A stretch of 64,000 nucleotides of DNA from CAZWSX01 sp964636985. Lineage in GTDB: Bacteria > Planctomycetota > Planctomycetia > Pirellulales > Pirellulaceae. The notes below the pieces were generated by a model. The model ran no database searches, had not been told where the DNA came from, and saw only the letters and a program-made list of their open reading frames with translations. A program made the position numbers and the translations under genes. Below, in pieces: positions 56,158-64,000 of the stretch. The stretch is taken from assembly GCA_964636985.1 (NCBI GenBank), contig CAZWSX010000019.1:62001-126000 (forward strand), read 5' to 3'. Within the stretch, counting starts at the first letter, position 1, and each line of letters starts with the position of its first letter.

Positions 56158-58553
56158 AAAGCGAAAAACCCTACATGCAGCCTTACCATCGTCCTAATCA
56201 AACCTGGACGTGTGGCCGAGATAATCGGGACTGCCTTTGTGGTGCGGGTCCGACTGGCGATGGAACCTGCCGCGATCCCAAAAATCCTTGCCGGCCCCAG
56301 TGGACACTACGCACGCGCCGCCGCGTATTTGTCGTAGCCTGCTTTGCCTTTGCTTTTAGCTATGTATTGATCGGGCTGTGGCAGCCCCTCCGTAATCGCT
56401 TTGCCTCGCCAGGCCGGTTGAATTCGGTCCACGCACGGTTGGTGTCGAGCCCATCCCCTTCCGATCCACACACCGATCCGCTGGCCGCCTCACAAGGGTG
56501 TGGGCATTGTCATAACGCTGACGAAAAGACTCCAATCCAGTGGCTGGCAAGTGTGTTCGATTGTGGTCGATCGCCTGTCGGTTCGGCGAGCCAATCGGAA
56601 AAATGCCTCAAGTGCCACGAAGCGCAGCTCGGCTCGACCTGGGCCATGTTCGCGCACAATGTCGATCCCGTCGAACTTGCAAAACGAACCGGCTTGCCCG
56701 AGTCGACGACCGTCGCTTCGAAGCGGCCCTCGTTACCGAGCGGAATGTTGGCGTTTGCTTCGGCCGGTGCGACGGATTCGCCCGCGGCTCCCAGCCATGC
56801 CGCGAAAACGATGACCTGCGCCACGTGCCACCACGAACACAAAGGGGCCAGCATCGACATCAAGGCCATGACCGATCGGCAGTGCCAAGCGTGCCACAAG
56901 AACGAATGCCGATCATTCGCGACCGACCATCCCGAATTCACGAAGTGGCCGAATTACTCGGAACGCCCCCATATTGCCTTCACGCACGTTGCGCACGAGG
57001 GGAAACACTTTCCCGCGAAGAATCAGGCCTTCGATTGCAACCGCTGTCACGTTGACGACGCCGACCGAAATACCAAGCTGCTGGCCGGCTTCCAGCAGGC
57101 GTGCGCGTCGTGCCACGAAGGCGAGATCAAAGTCACGGCCGCCGAAGGGATGCCCGTGGTGGCTTTGCCGACGTTCGATTACGAAGCCTTCCGCCGCGAA
57201 AAGGCCGTCGCCCCAGACAACTGGCCCAAAGCTGCGCGAGGGGACTTCGACGGCAAATTGCCCGAGATCATGGTCCTGCTCCTAGCTGCCGACAAAAAGG
57301 CAACCGATGCGCTGGCGAGATTTGCGCCTCATTTTGATATGGCCAGGGTCGACGGCAATCAGCCCGACGATGTGAAGAACGCGGCAGTGCTCGCTACCGC
57401 CATCGGCGATTTGCTCAAAGAACTTCAGGCCGATGCGCGAGCCACGGTCCGGCAACGGATTGAATCGCTCCGAGGTCGCCCTATCGTGGAAGCGGAACTG
57501 GATCGGCTGATGAGTCGCCTACCGCAAGAAGTGTTAACGCAGACGGTCGATCGATGGTTCGTGCCGCACGCCGACAACACGACAGCGGAAGCTGCGACTT
57601 CCTCGTTGTGGCACTTTGTTGCACAACCTAAACCGGCTGTGCAATCGGTTTGGCTCCGCGCCAACCCGTTAAAGGACATGGCGCACAAGTCGGCCGAAGG
57701 AGCAGCGAGCGAGCCGTCGGCCAAAGAAGCCGCTGTCGATGGTCAAAAGACAGCGAGTCCATCGCCGGTGACTCGCAAGGCAATCGCGATCCCGGCTAAC
57801 ACCAGCGGCGAAGTATTGCGAGCCAATCCGCTGGCCAAGCCTGAAGTCGAAAGCGAGCCGCGCGCGACCCTGCCGGAAGCTTCCTCCGAGCCGGCGCCAG
57901 CCGTGGTTGGGCCTGAGCCCGCAAATGTGGTTGAGAGCAAACTCAATGAAAGGGGACCAACCTCTTCGATGGGAGAAACAGTGCATCACTCGGTGCAATA
58001 CGCCGCCAATGGTGGTTGGTTTGCCGATGACGAAACGTTTGCCATTAAATACCGTCCCGAGGGTCACGCCGATCCGGTGATGGCGGCATGGCTCGAACTC
58101 GCCGCCGAACTGGTGAATCGCCAGGACGCCTGGGCAACGTCGGTTAAGAAGCTGGTTCGAAGTTCCGCAGCGCAAGCATGCATTCGCTGCCACACCGGCG
58201 CCGATCCAGAAACCGGCGCGCAATCGATGCGCTGGCATGCCGAGATGCGCGAGACCAGCGTCCGCCCGTTTACCAAGTTCTCGCACCGCCCGCACTTGCT
58301 GTCGAACGACAAGTCGACGTGCCAATCGTGCCACGAACTCAATCGTGAACTGCTGACAGCAGCGAGCCAGGAAAACCTAAACGATCGTTCCCAGTTAGCG
58401 GTCACGGCGCTTCTCACGCCGCCCGCCCGCTGCGATTTCAAGCCGCTGGAGAAGGCCAACTGCTCCCAATGCCACAACGCCACCGGTGCCAGTCAAAGCT
58501 GCACCCAGTGCCATAACTACCACGTCGGCGCGAAGGTCGGCGGTAGTTGGTGA
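56154..58553 (+). CDS. membrane-anchored decahaem c-type cytochrome
   Basis: 799 aa from the ATG at 56154 (overlapping stop TGA, ATGA). N-terminal 50 residues are cytoplasmic with five cysteines (20, 27, 29, 39, 46) before the single helix at about 57-77. The periplasmic part has ten CxxCH sites: CGHCH, CLKCH, CATCH, CQACH, CNRCH, CASCH, then CIRCH, CQSCH, CSQCH and CTQCH. Between the sixth and the seventh is a long Ala/Pro/Glu-rich linker (about 480-620). Such modular cytochromes move electrons over long distances or to extracellular acceptors. It is the last gene of the electron-transfer operon. Ligands beyond the haem His were not assigned. Confidence 0.93.
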   Translation: MKSEKPYMQPYHRPNQTWTCGRDNRDCLCGAGPTGDGTCRDPKNPCRPQWTLRTRRRVFVVACFAFAFSYVLIGLWQPLRNRFASPGRLNSVHARLVSSPSPSDPHTDPLAASQGCGHCHNADEKTPIQWLASVFDCGRSPVGSASQSEKCLKCHEAQLGSTWAMFAHNVDPVELAKRTGLPESTTVASKRPSLPSGMLAFASAGATDSPAAPSHAAKTMTCATCHHEHKGASIDIKAMTDRQCQACHKNECRSFATDHPEFTKWPNYSERPHIAFTHVAHEGKHFPAKNQAFDCNRCHVDDADRNTKLLAGFQQACASCHEGEIKVTAAEGMPVVALPTFDYEAFRREKAVAPDNWPKAARGDFDGKLPEIMVLLLAADKKATDALARFAPHFDMARVDGNQPDDVKNAAVLATAIGDLLKELQADARATVRQRIESLRGRPIVEAELDRLMSRLPQEVLTQTVDRWFVPHADNTTAEAATSSLWHFVAQPKPAVQSVWLRANPLKDMAHKSAEGAASEPSAKEAAVDGQKTASPSPVTRKAIAIPANTSGEVLRANPLAKPEVESEPRATLPEASSEPAPAVVGPEPANVVESKLNERGPTSSMGETVHHSVQYAANGGWFADDETFAIKYRPEGHADPVMAAWLELAAELVNRQDAWATSVKKLVRSSAAQACIRCHTGADPETGAQSMRWHAEMRETSVRPFTKFSHRPHLLSNDKSTCQSCHELNRELLTAASQENLNDRSQLAVTALLTPPARCDFKPLEKANCSQCHNATGASQSCTQCHNYHVGAKVGGSW

Positions 58554-58566
58554 GCGTGCAAACAAC

Positions 58567-60399
58567 TCAGTTTTGCACTGTCACCATTTCGGACCATCGG
58601 GCGACGGTTTGAACCGCATCGTTGCCGCGGGCGAGCACAGTAAGAACATGCTTGCCATCGGCGTGCTTTCGCGTATCCCACGAGAGCGGCTCGTCGGGCT
58701 TCACTGTCTTGACGAGTAGCCCGTCGACATAGAGTTCGTACGCCACAGGCGAGATTGCATCGTTGGATGCAGTCTTGGCGTGCAAAACAACTTCGCCGGA
58801 CGTGGGAGTTGTGACCTCGACCCCCTCCACTGCAAGCGTGAAGTTACGGCGCCACGGTTGTGCCAGCGGATCGCCAACGATCAAAAGTTGATAGGGTCCG
58901 GCAACCGATTGATAGTAGGCCTCGGCCAACGTGCAGCCACTGGCATAGTGCACATGGATGTAGGGTGACGGAAACTTCGCCTGAATGGCGAACGGCTCGG
59001 TCACGGTCCCCGAGGAGCCCGCCGCGCCTTGCTTAAGAAATTCGGTTAGCGGAGTTTGTCCCGCTCCTTTGGTCATGATTCCGCCGAAGCTGGTGAGATG
59101 CTCCACGATCGCTCCGGGAACAATCTTGCTGCCGCTGGCCGCCCAGTCGAAGTCGGCTGTCCCGATCATGCCTCCGGCGACGTCGGTCTTCTCCTTAGGT
59201 AGGACCCCTTCTTCAACAACCGCTTGCACGCCGAGCGCTTCCAGTTGGCGCGCCGCACCGCGAAAGCCCCACTCGCGCGTCGTCGAACGGACGTCGCCAT
59301 TGCGCTCGAAGTAGATGGTTCCTTTCGGATTTGTTCCATCTGCTTGGGCCGATCGCTGCAAGCAAGCAATCGCTTCTTCAACGCTCATCCCGCGGCCCGT
59401 CGTAACGGCAAGAACCGTCGACAGCAAATAGCGCGGAGCCTTCTCATCGGTCGTGGCATCTCCGCTGGCAAGCCATCCCACGGAGGAACGAAAGCCGATA
59501 GCCGGTTGGATCTCGGCATCGCGAGCCTTCATTTCGACGAGCAATGCTTGGAAGTCGGCCCGCTCGCGAAGCGACTTCAAATCATCATCGCGCTGCGTTT
59601 GACGCGCATTGAACCAGCCTCGCTTTACCGCGTCCCGCAATGCAGTCATCGCCGCTTCGGCCTGATCGAGCTGCGCCAGCGCACACGCGCGGTTGTAGTG
59701 AAGTTCACTCGACTTCGGATGGAGTTCTGTCAGTTCACCCAGCGCCGCCAGGGTCTCCTTCATCAGGGGCCCTTGACGCTCCTTCTCTTCATCCGTTAGG
59801 GCGTCTCCGGCTTTTTGTTTCTCAGCCACTTGTGCGTACTGTTGCAGCTTCGCCAGCGCATCGGCATAACGTTTCAGTTCTTCGGTTGTCCACGGGGGAT
59901 CAATGCTTCCCTTGAGTTCGCGCCGGGCATAGCGATTGGCATTGAGGTCCAGATAGGCGAGATCCTTCGCCATGACCGCTTGATGGAGAAATGTCAGGCT
60001 ATTGATGGACGCGACCGGCGTTAGAACGCGAGAAAGTTTCTTCGAACCGACGTCGCCACTAACATCGATTGCGGTTGGGATTTCCGACGAGTAGGCAATG
60101 AGATCGATCTGCGGGCGCAGGCCGCGCTCGTCGAGCGCTTTCAGAACCGGCCCGAGGATCTTCTGCCGGAAATCTTCGACGGATGCCTTCTCTTTGTCGG
60201 TGATCCCGGTGATCGTGACGACGTTGCTGGCCGGGATTCGCCGCAACCGTGTATAGACGTCGGCAATGAGGCGCGACGAATCGCTGTCGCCGTTCACCAC
60301 AACGCAAACGTTTTCCGGAGCGATCCCGGCACGCACGGTTCCGCCGATCGCAAGAACGAGCAAGAAGGTCGAGCAGCACCACAATGCCTTGAGCTTCAT
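58567..60399 (-). CDS. TIGR03790-type secreted protein
   Basis: 610 aa with a Sec signal (WCCSTFLLVLAIGGTVRAG). Near the start GIAPENVCVVVNGDSDSSRL, RRIPASNVVTI and RQKILGPVL match the TIGR03790 pattern (long, Asn/Asp/Ser start then Arg-x-Ile-Pro and a caspase-like fold). An insert at about 180-290 is TPR-like (SSELHYNRACALAQLDQAEA). Further family blocks: IGFRSSVGWLASGDATTDEK, GMIGTADFDWAASGSKIVPG and HYASGCTLAEAYYQSVAGPY with PYQLLIVGDPLAQP near residue 500. The C-terminus has an Ig-like sandwich (PVAYELYVDGLLVKTVKPDE). Function unknown. It follows sdhB by 66 bp. Confidence 0.85.
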   Translation of the reverse strand: MKLKALWCCSTFLLVLAIGGTVRAGIAPENVCVVVNGDSDSSRLIADVYTRLRRIPASNVVTITGITDKEKASVEDFRQKILGPVLKALDERGLRPQIDLIAYSSEIPTAIDVSGDVGSKKLSRVLTPVASINSLTFLHQAVMAKDLAYLDLNANRYARRELKGSIDPPWTTEELKRYADALAKLQQYAQVAEKQKAGDALTDEEKERQGPLMKETLAALGELTELHPKSSELHYNRACALAQLDQAEAAMTALRDAVKRGWFNARQTQRDDDLKSLRERADFQALLVEMKARDAEIQPAIGFRSSVGWLASGDATTDEKAPRYLLSTVLAVTTGRGMSVEEAIACLQRSAQADGTNPKGTIYFERNGDVRSTTREWGFRGAARQLEALGVQAVVEEGVLPKEKTDVAGGMIGTADFDWAASGSKIVPGAIVEHLTSFGGIMTKGAGQTPLTEFLKQGAAGSSGTVTEPFAIQAKFPSPYIHVHYASGCTLAEAYYQSVAGPYQLLIVGDPLAQPWRRNFTLAVEGVEVTTPTSGEVVLHAKTASNDAISPVAYELYVDGLLVKTVKPDEPLSWDTRKHADGKHVLTVLARGNDAVQTVARWSEMVTVQN

Positions 60400-60465
60400 C
60401 GCACAAACTCTCTTAAGCGAGATGGCGAATGCCCGGCCCGGTGAATGGTAAATCGAGCTGAGCGA

Positions 60466-61374
60466 CTAACCGCCGAACCACTTCGAAATGACGTGCAACG
60501 TCACATCGCGACCGACTCTGCCAATCGCCGTCGTCAGCGGAATGTTCTTGGGGCATACCGCCACGCAGTTCTGGGCGTTGCCGCACGACTGGATCCCGCC
60601 CGGGGCGGTCATGATATCGAGACGTTCGCCCGCATTGGCGGCCCCGGTCGGGTTCATGTTGAAGAGAACCGTTTGTCCGATCGCCGCGGGCCCGACGAAA
60701 GCGATGTCCTGGGCGGCCTTCTCGCGAGCTTTGAACTGCTCGGTCGTTTCGCCTTCTTCGCGCTCCAGTTCGATCTTGGTGTACTGCGGGCAAGCCTCCA
60801 CGCAACAGCCGCATGTCATGCATTGGCTGTAGGGATAGCTGGCCTCTTGCTGAGCCATCGATTGCCGCGGCCCCGAACCCATATCGATGTACCCGTCGAC
60901 GGGAATCCACGCCTTGATGCGTTCCAGTCCGCGGAACATCCGGCTGCGATCGACCACCAGGTCCCGCACCACCGGGAACTTGGACATCGGCTGGAGTTCG
61001 ATTTCGCCCGGATTATCGGTCAACAACTTGTCGACGAGCGCCGAGCATCCTTGGCGGACCTTGCCGTTGATCACCATCGTGCAAGCGCCGCACACTTCTT
61101 CCAGGCAGTTCGATTGCCAACACACGGGCGAGACGTGTTGCCCTTCGGCGGTGGTCGCCTTCGCGGCGATCCGTTCCAGCACGCTGGTCACGTTCATGTT
61201 GTCTTCGCGAGTGACGCGGTGCCGTTCCCAGTAGCTGGGCTTGCCGGGGCCGTCCTGTCGCAAGATACGGACTTCGAACTCATTCGAGTCGCCATGACCG
61301 CCATGCCCGTGGTCGTCGTGTCCACCGGCGGCGTGACCGTTCGATTGATGTCCGTTCGAATGCGAGTGTGCCAT
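60466..61374 (-). CDS. sdhB: succinate dehydrogenase/fumarate reductase iron-sulfur subunit
   Basis: 302 aa from the ATG at 61374; the frame opens further upstream, but this is the first ATG with normal spacing. The first 28 residues are very His/Gly-rich (HSNGHQSNGHAAGGHDDHGH), an unusual extension. Then the normal Sdh fold: [2Fe-2S] site CWQSNCLEEVCGAC plus later CSALVD; [4Fe-4S]/[3Fe-4S] sites CMTCGCCVEACPQ and CGNAQNCVAVCPKNIP. It carries electrons from SdhA to the membrane quinone. It lies 106 bp after sdhA. Confidence 0.96.
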   Translation of the reverse strand: MAHSHSNGHQSNGHAAGGHDDHGHGGHGDSNEFEVRILRQDGPGKPSYWERHRVTREDNMNVTSVLERIAAKATTAEGQHVSPVCWQSNCLEEVCGACTMVINGKVRQGCSALVDKLLTDNPGEIELQPMSKFPVVRDLVVDRSRMFRGLERIKAWIPVDGYIDMGSGPRQSMAQQEASYPYSQCMTCGCCVEACPQYTKIELEREEGETTEQFKAREKAAQDIAFVGPAAIGQTVLFNMNPTGAANAGERLDIMTAPGGIQSCGNAQNCVAVCPKNIPLTTAIGRVGRDVTLHVISKWFGG

Positions 61375-61480
61375 GACGCGCCTGCAATCTATTGCTGAAT
61401 CTAGGTTGGCAAAAGTTCGCGGTAAGGTGACGTCCTCGTCGAACTTACCGGTTTTCGATGGAGTAACTCGTCTGACGAAA

Positions 61481-63466
61481 CTAACTGGCTGCACCGGCGA
61501 CAGCCGCACTTCCGCTGGCCTTCTTCGCCGTACGTTCTTTCCAAACTTCTTCGATCGTTTCGGCGCCGACCAGCCCATACAAACGGGGCCGCGGGGCGAT
61601 GAGCGAGGTATCGACCGTCTCATACGAGAGAATCGGCTTTTCGCCATCCCACGTTGCGATGGTCGATTTCAGGAAGCGGGCGTTGTTGCGTTCGAAATCG
61701 TCGCACCAGGCTTCGGCTTCGCGTCGGCGTTCGGCAGGATCAGTGGCCTTGAGTGCCTTCTGTTCGAAGGCCGGCTTGTAGTGGGCTCCGCGGCATTCGT
61801 CCCGCCGCAAGGCGCCATCCAAAATGCTGAGGGCCAGCGGGAACATGTCGACCAGGCTCTTGGTGAACACGACGTTCTGGTTCGACCACGAACCCGTATC
61901 CGACAGCGAGCAGCGCTGCGCCCGGTTGTACAGGTCGTTGACCTTGTCGATCGCTTGCGAAAGCTGATTGTTCTCGCGCACGACCGTCGCGGCCTTGGTC
62001 ATCACGTCGCCAAGCTCTTGGTGAATCAGGTACGGGTTTTCGGTTCCACCTGTCCGCTTAAGCAGGGCATTGTGCCGGCCTTGGTGCGTCTTGGCAGCGT
62101 CGCTGTAGAGCGATGCCGGAATATCAACGGCCTTCTTCTTTTGCTCGCCCAACCAGGCTTCGATGCCAGGGGCCGTGATCAAACCGCTGAAGATGCAGCT
62201 CAACAACGAGTTGGCTCCCAATCGGTTGGCACCGTGGTATTGGTAGTCACACTCGCCGATGGCGTAGAGCCCCGGGATGTTGGTGACCTGGTTCTTTGAT
62301 GAACCAAGGTCGAGGCCGCCGGTGGCGTTGTTCTTTTTGTAATCGACCCACAACCCGCCCATCGAATAGTGGACGGCGGGGAAGATCTTCATCGGCTCGT
62401 CGCGCGGGTCGACCCCTTGGAACTTCTCGTAGATTTCGAGAATGCCGGCCAGCTTGCGATCGAGTTCTTTCCGCTGGATGTGAGTCAAATCGAGGTAGAC
62501 GCACAGGCGATCCTTCTCGACACTCAACCCTTCGTTCACGCAGATATCAAAAATCTGCCGCGTGGCGATATCACGTGGAACCAGGTTCTTGTACTTCGGG
62601 AAACGCTCTTCCAGGAAGTAGTAACGCTCACTCTCGGGAATCAACTTGGGATCGCGGGGGTCCTGCGGCTTGCGCGGCACCCACACGCGGCCACCTTCAC
62701 CGCGGGCCGATTCGCTCATCAGGCGCAGTTTGTCGGCGCCCGGAATCGCCGTCGGGTGAACCTGAATGAACTCGGGGTTTCCAACCTTGGCGCCGGCTTG
62801 GAAACATCGGCTCACGGCACTGCCGGTGCAAGCCATCGACATCGTCGAGCGGCCGTAAATCAAACCAGGCCCACCGGAAGCAACAATCACGGCATCAGCG
62901 GGGAAGGCGCGGATTTCCATCGTCACCAAATCTTGGCCGACGGCACCACGGCAAACGCCGTTGCTATCGAGAATCGGTGCGAGGAAGTCCCAAAACTCGT
63001 ACTTGGTGACTTTCTTCTCCGATTCCCAGCGGCGGACTTGTTCGTCGAGCGTGTACAGAAGCTGCTGGCCCGTGGTCGCGCCAGCGAAGGCCGTCCGCTT
63101 GAAGAGCGTGCCGCCGAAGCGGCGACGGTCGATGTAACCCTCAGGCGTGCGGTTGAACGTGACGCCCATCCGATCCATCAACTCGATGATCTTCGGGCCC
63201 CAGTCGCACATTTCCTTGACGGGAGGCTGATGCTGCAGAAAGTCGCCGCCATAGACGGTGTCGTCGAAGTGGAGGTACTCGCTGTCGCCTTGTTGGCGGG
63301 TCACTTCGTTACAGCTGTTGATCCCCCCTTGAGCGCAAACGCTGTGCGAGCGTTTGACGGGGACCAGGCTCATCAGGTCGACTTCGACTCCGAGTTCGGC
63401 CAGTTTCATGGTCGCGGCAAGGCCCGCCAGACCGCCACCGACGACCACCACGCGTTGCTTAGCCAT
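61481..63466 (-). CDS. sdhA: succinate dehydrogenase/fumarate reductase flavoprotein subunit
   Basis: 661 aa. FAD Rossmann motif VVVGGGLAGLAATMKLAELG (5-24), the covalent-FAD His in KRSHSVCAQGGINS, then EGGRVWVPR (catalytic Arg loop), HPTAIPGADKLRL (substrate site), CDYQYHGANRLGANSLLSCI and a C-terminal domain with APRPRLYGLVGAETIEEVWK. It oxidises succinate to fumarate in the TCA cycle, or the reverse. Operon order sdhC-sdhA-sdhB matches the b558 type of Gram-positive/delta-proteobacterial enzymes. The cytochrome subunit is upstream. Complete and apparently functional. Confidence 0.97.
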   Translation of the reverse strand: MAKQRVVVVGGGLAGLAATMKLAELGVEVDLMSLVPVKRSHSVCAQGGINSCNEVTRQQGDSEYLHFDDTVYGGDFLQHQPPVKEMCDWGPKIIELMDRMGVTFNRTPEGYIDRRRFGGTLFKRTAFAGATTGQQLLYTLDEQVRRWESEKKVTKYEFWDFLAPILDSNGVCRGAVGQDLVTMEIRAFPADAVIVASGGPGLIYGRSTMSMACTGSAVSRCFQAGAKVGNPEFIQVHPTAIPGADKLRLMSESARGEGGRVWVPRKPQDPRDPKLIPESERYYFLEERFPKYKNLVPRDIATRQIFDICVNEGLSVEKDRLCVYLDLTHIQRKELDRKLAGILEIYEKFQGVDPRDEPMKIFPAVHYSMGGLWVDYKKNNATGGLDLGSSKNQVTNIPGLYAIGECDYQYHGANRLGANSLLSCIFSGLITAPGIEAWLGEQKKKAVDIPASLYSDAAKTHQGRHNALLKRTGGTENPYLIHQELGDVMTKAATVVRENNQLSQAIDKVNDLYNRAQRCSLSDTGSWSNQNVVFTKSLVDMFPLALSILDGALRRDECRGAHYKPAFEQKALKATDPAERRREAEAWCDDFERNNARFLKSTIATWDGEKPILSYETVDTSLIAPRPRLYGLVGAETIEEVWKERTAKKASGSAAVAGAAS

Positions 63467-63562
63467 TACCTTCTGCTCCGTCGCTATCCGCCGACTATGT
63501 AGGCCTGTGTTCTTCGAGGTAAACCCGTGCCGTTCGAAACCTCAACCGTCCGCACCGAACAT

Positions 63563-64000
63563 CTAGGGACGCGTTGCGTGCTCGTCTTTGGGGTGTTGGT
63601 ACTTATGCGAGTCTTTTTCGACTTCCCCTGCCTTCACTTTTGCGTCGTACATTTGCTCTTCGATCTTGGCCGCTTCTTCCGGTTTGATCTTCACGGCAAA
63701 TGCGCTGAGAGCTCCCATGCTGACGATCGCCAGGAAGATGCCAAACGCGGCGCAAACGTAGTCGGCTCGTCGTTGTGCCTTGGGCGTGATCCAGAGTCCC
63801 CAGGTGATGCCCGCAGTCCACAGGCCGTTCGCCAGGTGGTACACGCACGACAACACGCCGACGAAGTAGAAGATCGGGAAGATCACATTGGCTTGCATCG
63901 CCGAGGCAGCAGTCGACGAGGCGCTGTACGGCTTGAATTGACCGCCCCAATACGGCTTGATCGTGTTCTGCCACCAATCGGCGTGGAACCATCCGTGCAT
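63563..64000 (-). CDS. sdhC: succinate dehydrogenase cytochrome b558 subunit, partial (5' end beyond window)
   Basis: The 145 codons visible are the C-terminal part: PIFYFVGVLSCVYHLANGLW (haem His in VYHLANGLWT), GITWGLWITPKAQRRADYVC and a helix AFGIFLAIVSMGALSAFAV, then a charged tail. This fits the TIGR02046 b558-type SdhC, usually over 200 aa. The ATG-like codon at 63998-64000 lies at the window edge and is probably internal. It stands 96 bp upstream of sdhA. Confidence 0.9.
   Translation of the reverse strand: MHGWFHADWWQNTIKPYWGGQFKPYSASSTAASAMQANVIFPIFYFVGVLSCVYHLANGLWTAGITWGLWITPKAQRRADYVCAAFGIFLAIVSMGALSAFAVKIKPEEAAKIEEQMYDAKVKAGEVEKDSHKYQHPKDEHATRP

Overview
The window looks like a chromosomal segment of a planctomycete, most likely of the Pirellulales type. 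This is inferred from gene content: a DUF1559 prepilin-type protein with the H-X9-DG signature, secreted Gfo/Idh/MocA and parallel beta-helix proteins, FHA-bearing Ser/Thr kinase and cyclase genes, a small conserved HisI-neighbour protein, a TIGR03790 protein, and large multihaem cytochromes. No rRNA, prophage or CRISPR array was seen. Two genes run off the ends (a DUF4190-like membrane protein at the left, sdhC at the right).

Layout. 1-4,810: DUF4190-like and unknown proteins on the minus strand, then a GspE/PilB-like protein with degenerate nucleotide-binding motifs, a CvpA-like membrane protein and a Tat-exported terpene-cyclase-fold protein. 5,070-9,503: an AT-richer block of five plus-strand genes (DUF1559 pseudopilin-like protein, a small secreted Cys-rich protein, a membrane-anchored secreted protein, a C39-peptidase/rhodanese fusion, a MauE-like membrane protein), which may form an uncharacterised system for maturing an exported Cys-rich protein. 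9,752-15,299: housekeeping and signalling genes (hisI, ExeA-like ATPase, FHA-Ser/Thr kinase, a DksA-type zinc-finger protein, a metallophosphoesterase). 15,310-25,643: a long minus-strand series (beta-helix protein, Gfo/Idh/MocA oxidoreductase, HpcH/HpaI aldolase, two LLM flavin oxidoreductases, an Ldh-family dehydrogenase, a cyclase-family hydrolase, an Nramp-like transporter), whose 20.7-25.6 kb part is tightly coupled and looks catabolic. 25,801-34,821: an unknown membrane protein, then stress-type genes (Ala/Lys/Glu-rich lipoprotein, UbiB-like kinase, DUF3309, a HAD phosphatase fused to a HerA-like ATPase, a glycine-zipper protein, a Peptidase_Mx-like protein, a PA2169/DUF2383 protein).

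35,215-48,021: a PP2C phosphatase converges on a complete chemotaxis operon on the minus strand (cheA-cheW-mcp-cheY-cheB-cheR-cheX). A MITE-like hairpin element lies between them. Upstream is a two-component pair whose kinase carries an N-terminal domain matching the copper/ethylene-binding domain of plant ethylene receptors, overlapping a FixJ-like regulator gene. Then come a broken IS3-family remnant and tRNA-Arg(UCG).

49,166-64,000: an FHA-GAF class III nucleotide cyclase is divergent from an electron-transfer operon (FAD/2Fe-2S reductase, tetrahaem cytochrome, a protein with cyclic-nucleotide-binding domains fused to a four-cluster ferredoxin, a membrane cytochrome b-like protein, a decahaem cytochrome). 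The first nucleotide-binding domain keeps its Glu and Arg, so the cyclase could control electron flow directly through cAMP; this is inference. The window ends with a minus-strand sdhC-sdhA-sdhB set and a TIGR03790 protein.

The most interesting points are the cyclase/cNMP-ferredoxin pairing, the ethylene-receptor-like kinase, and the 5.0-9.5 kb Cys-rich-protein block. All functions are from reading the sequence; no database search was run.
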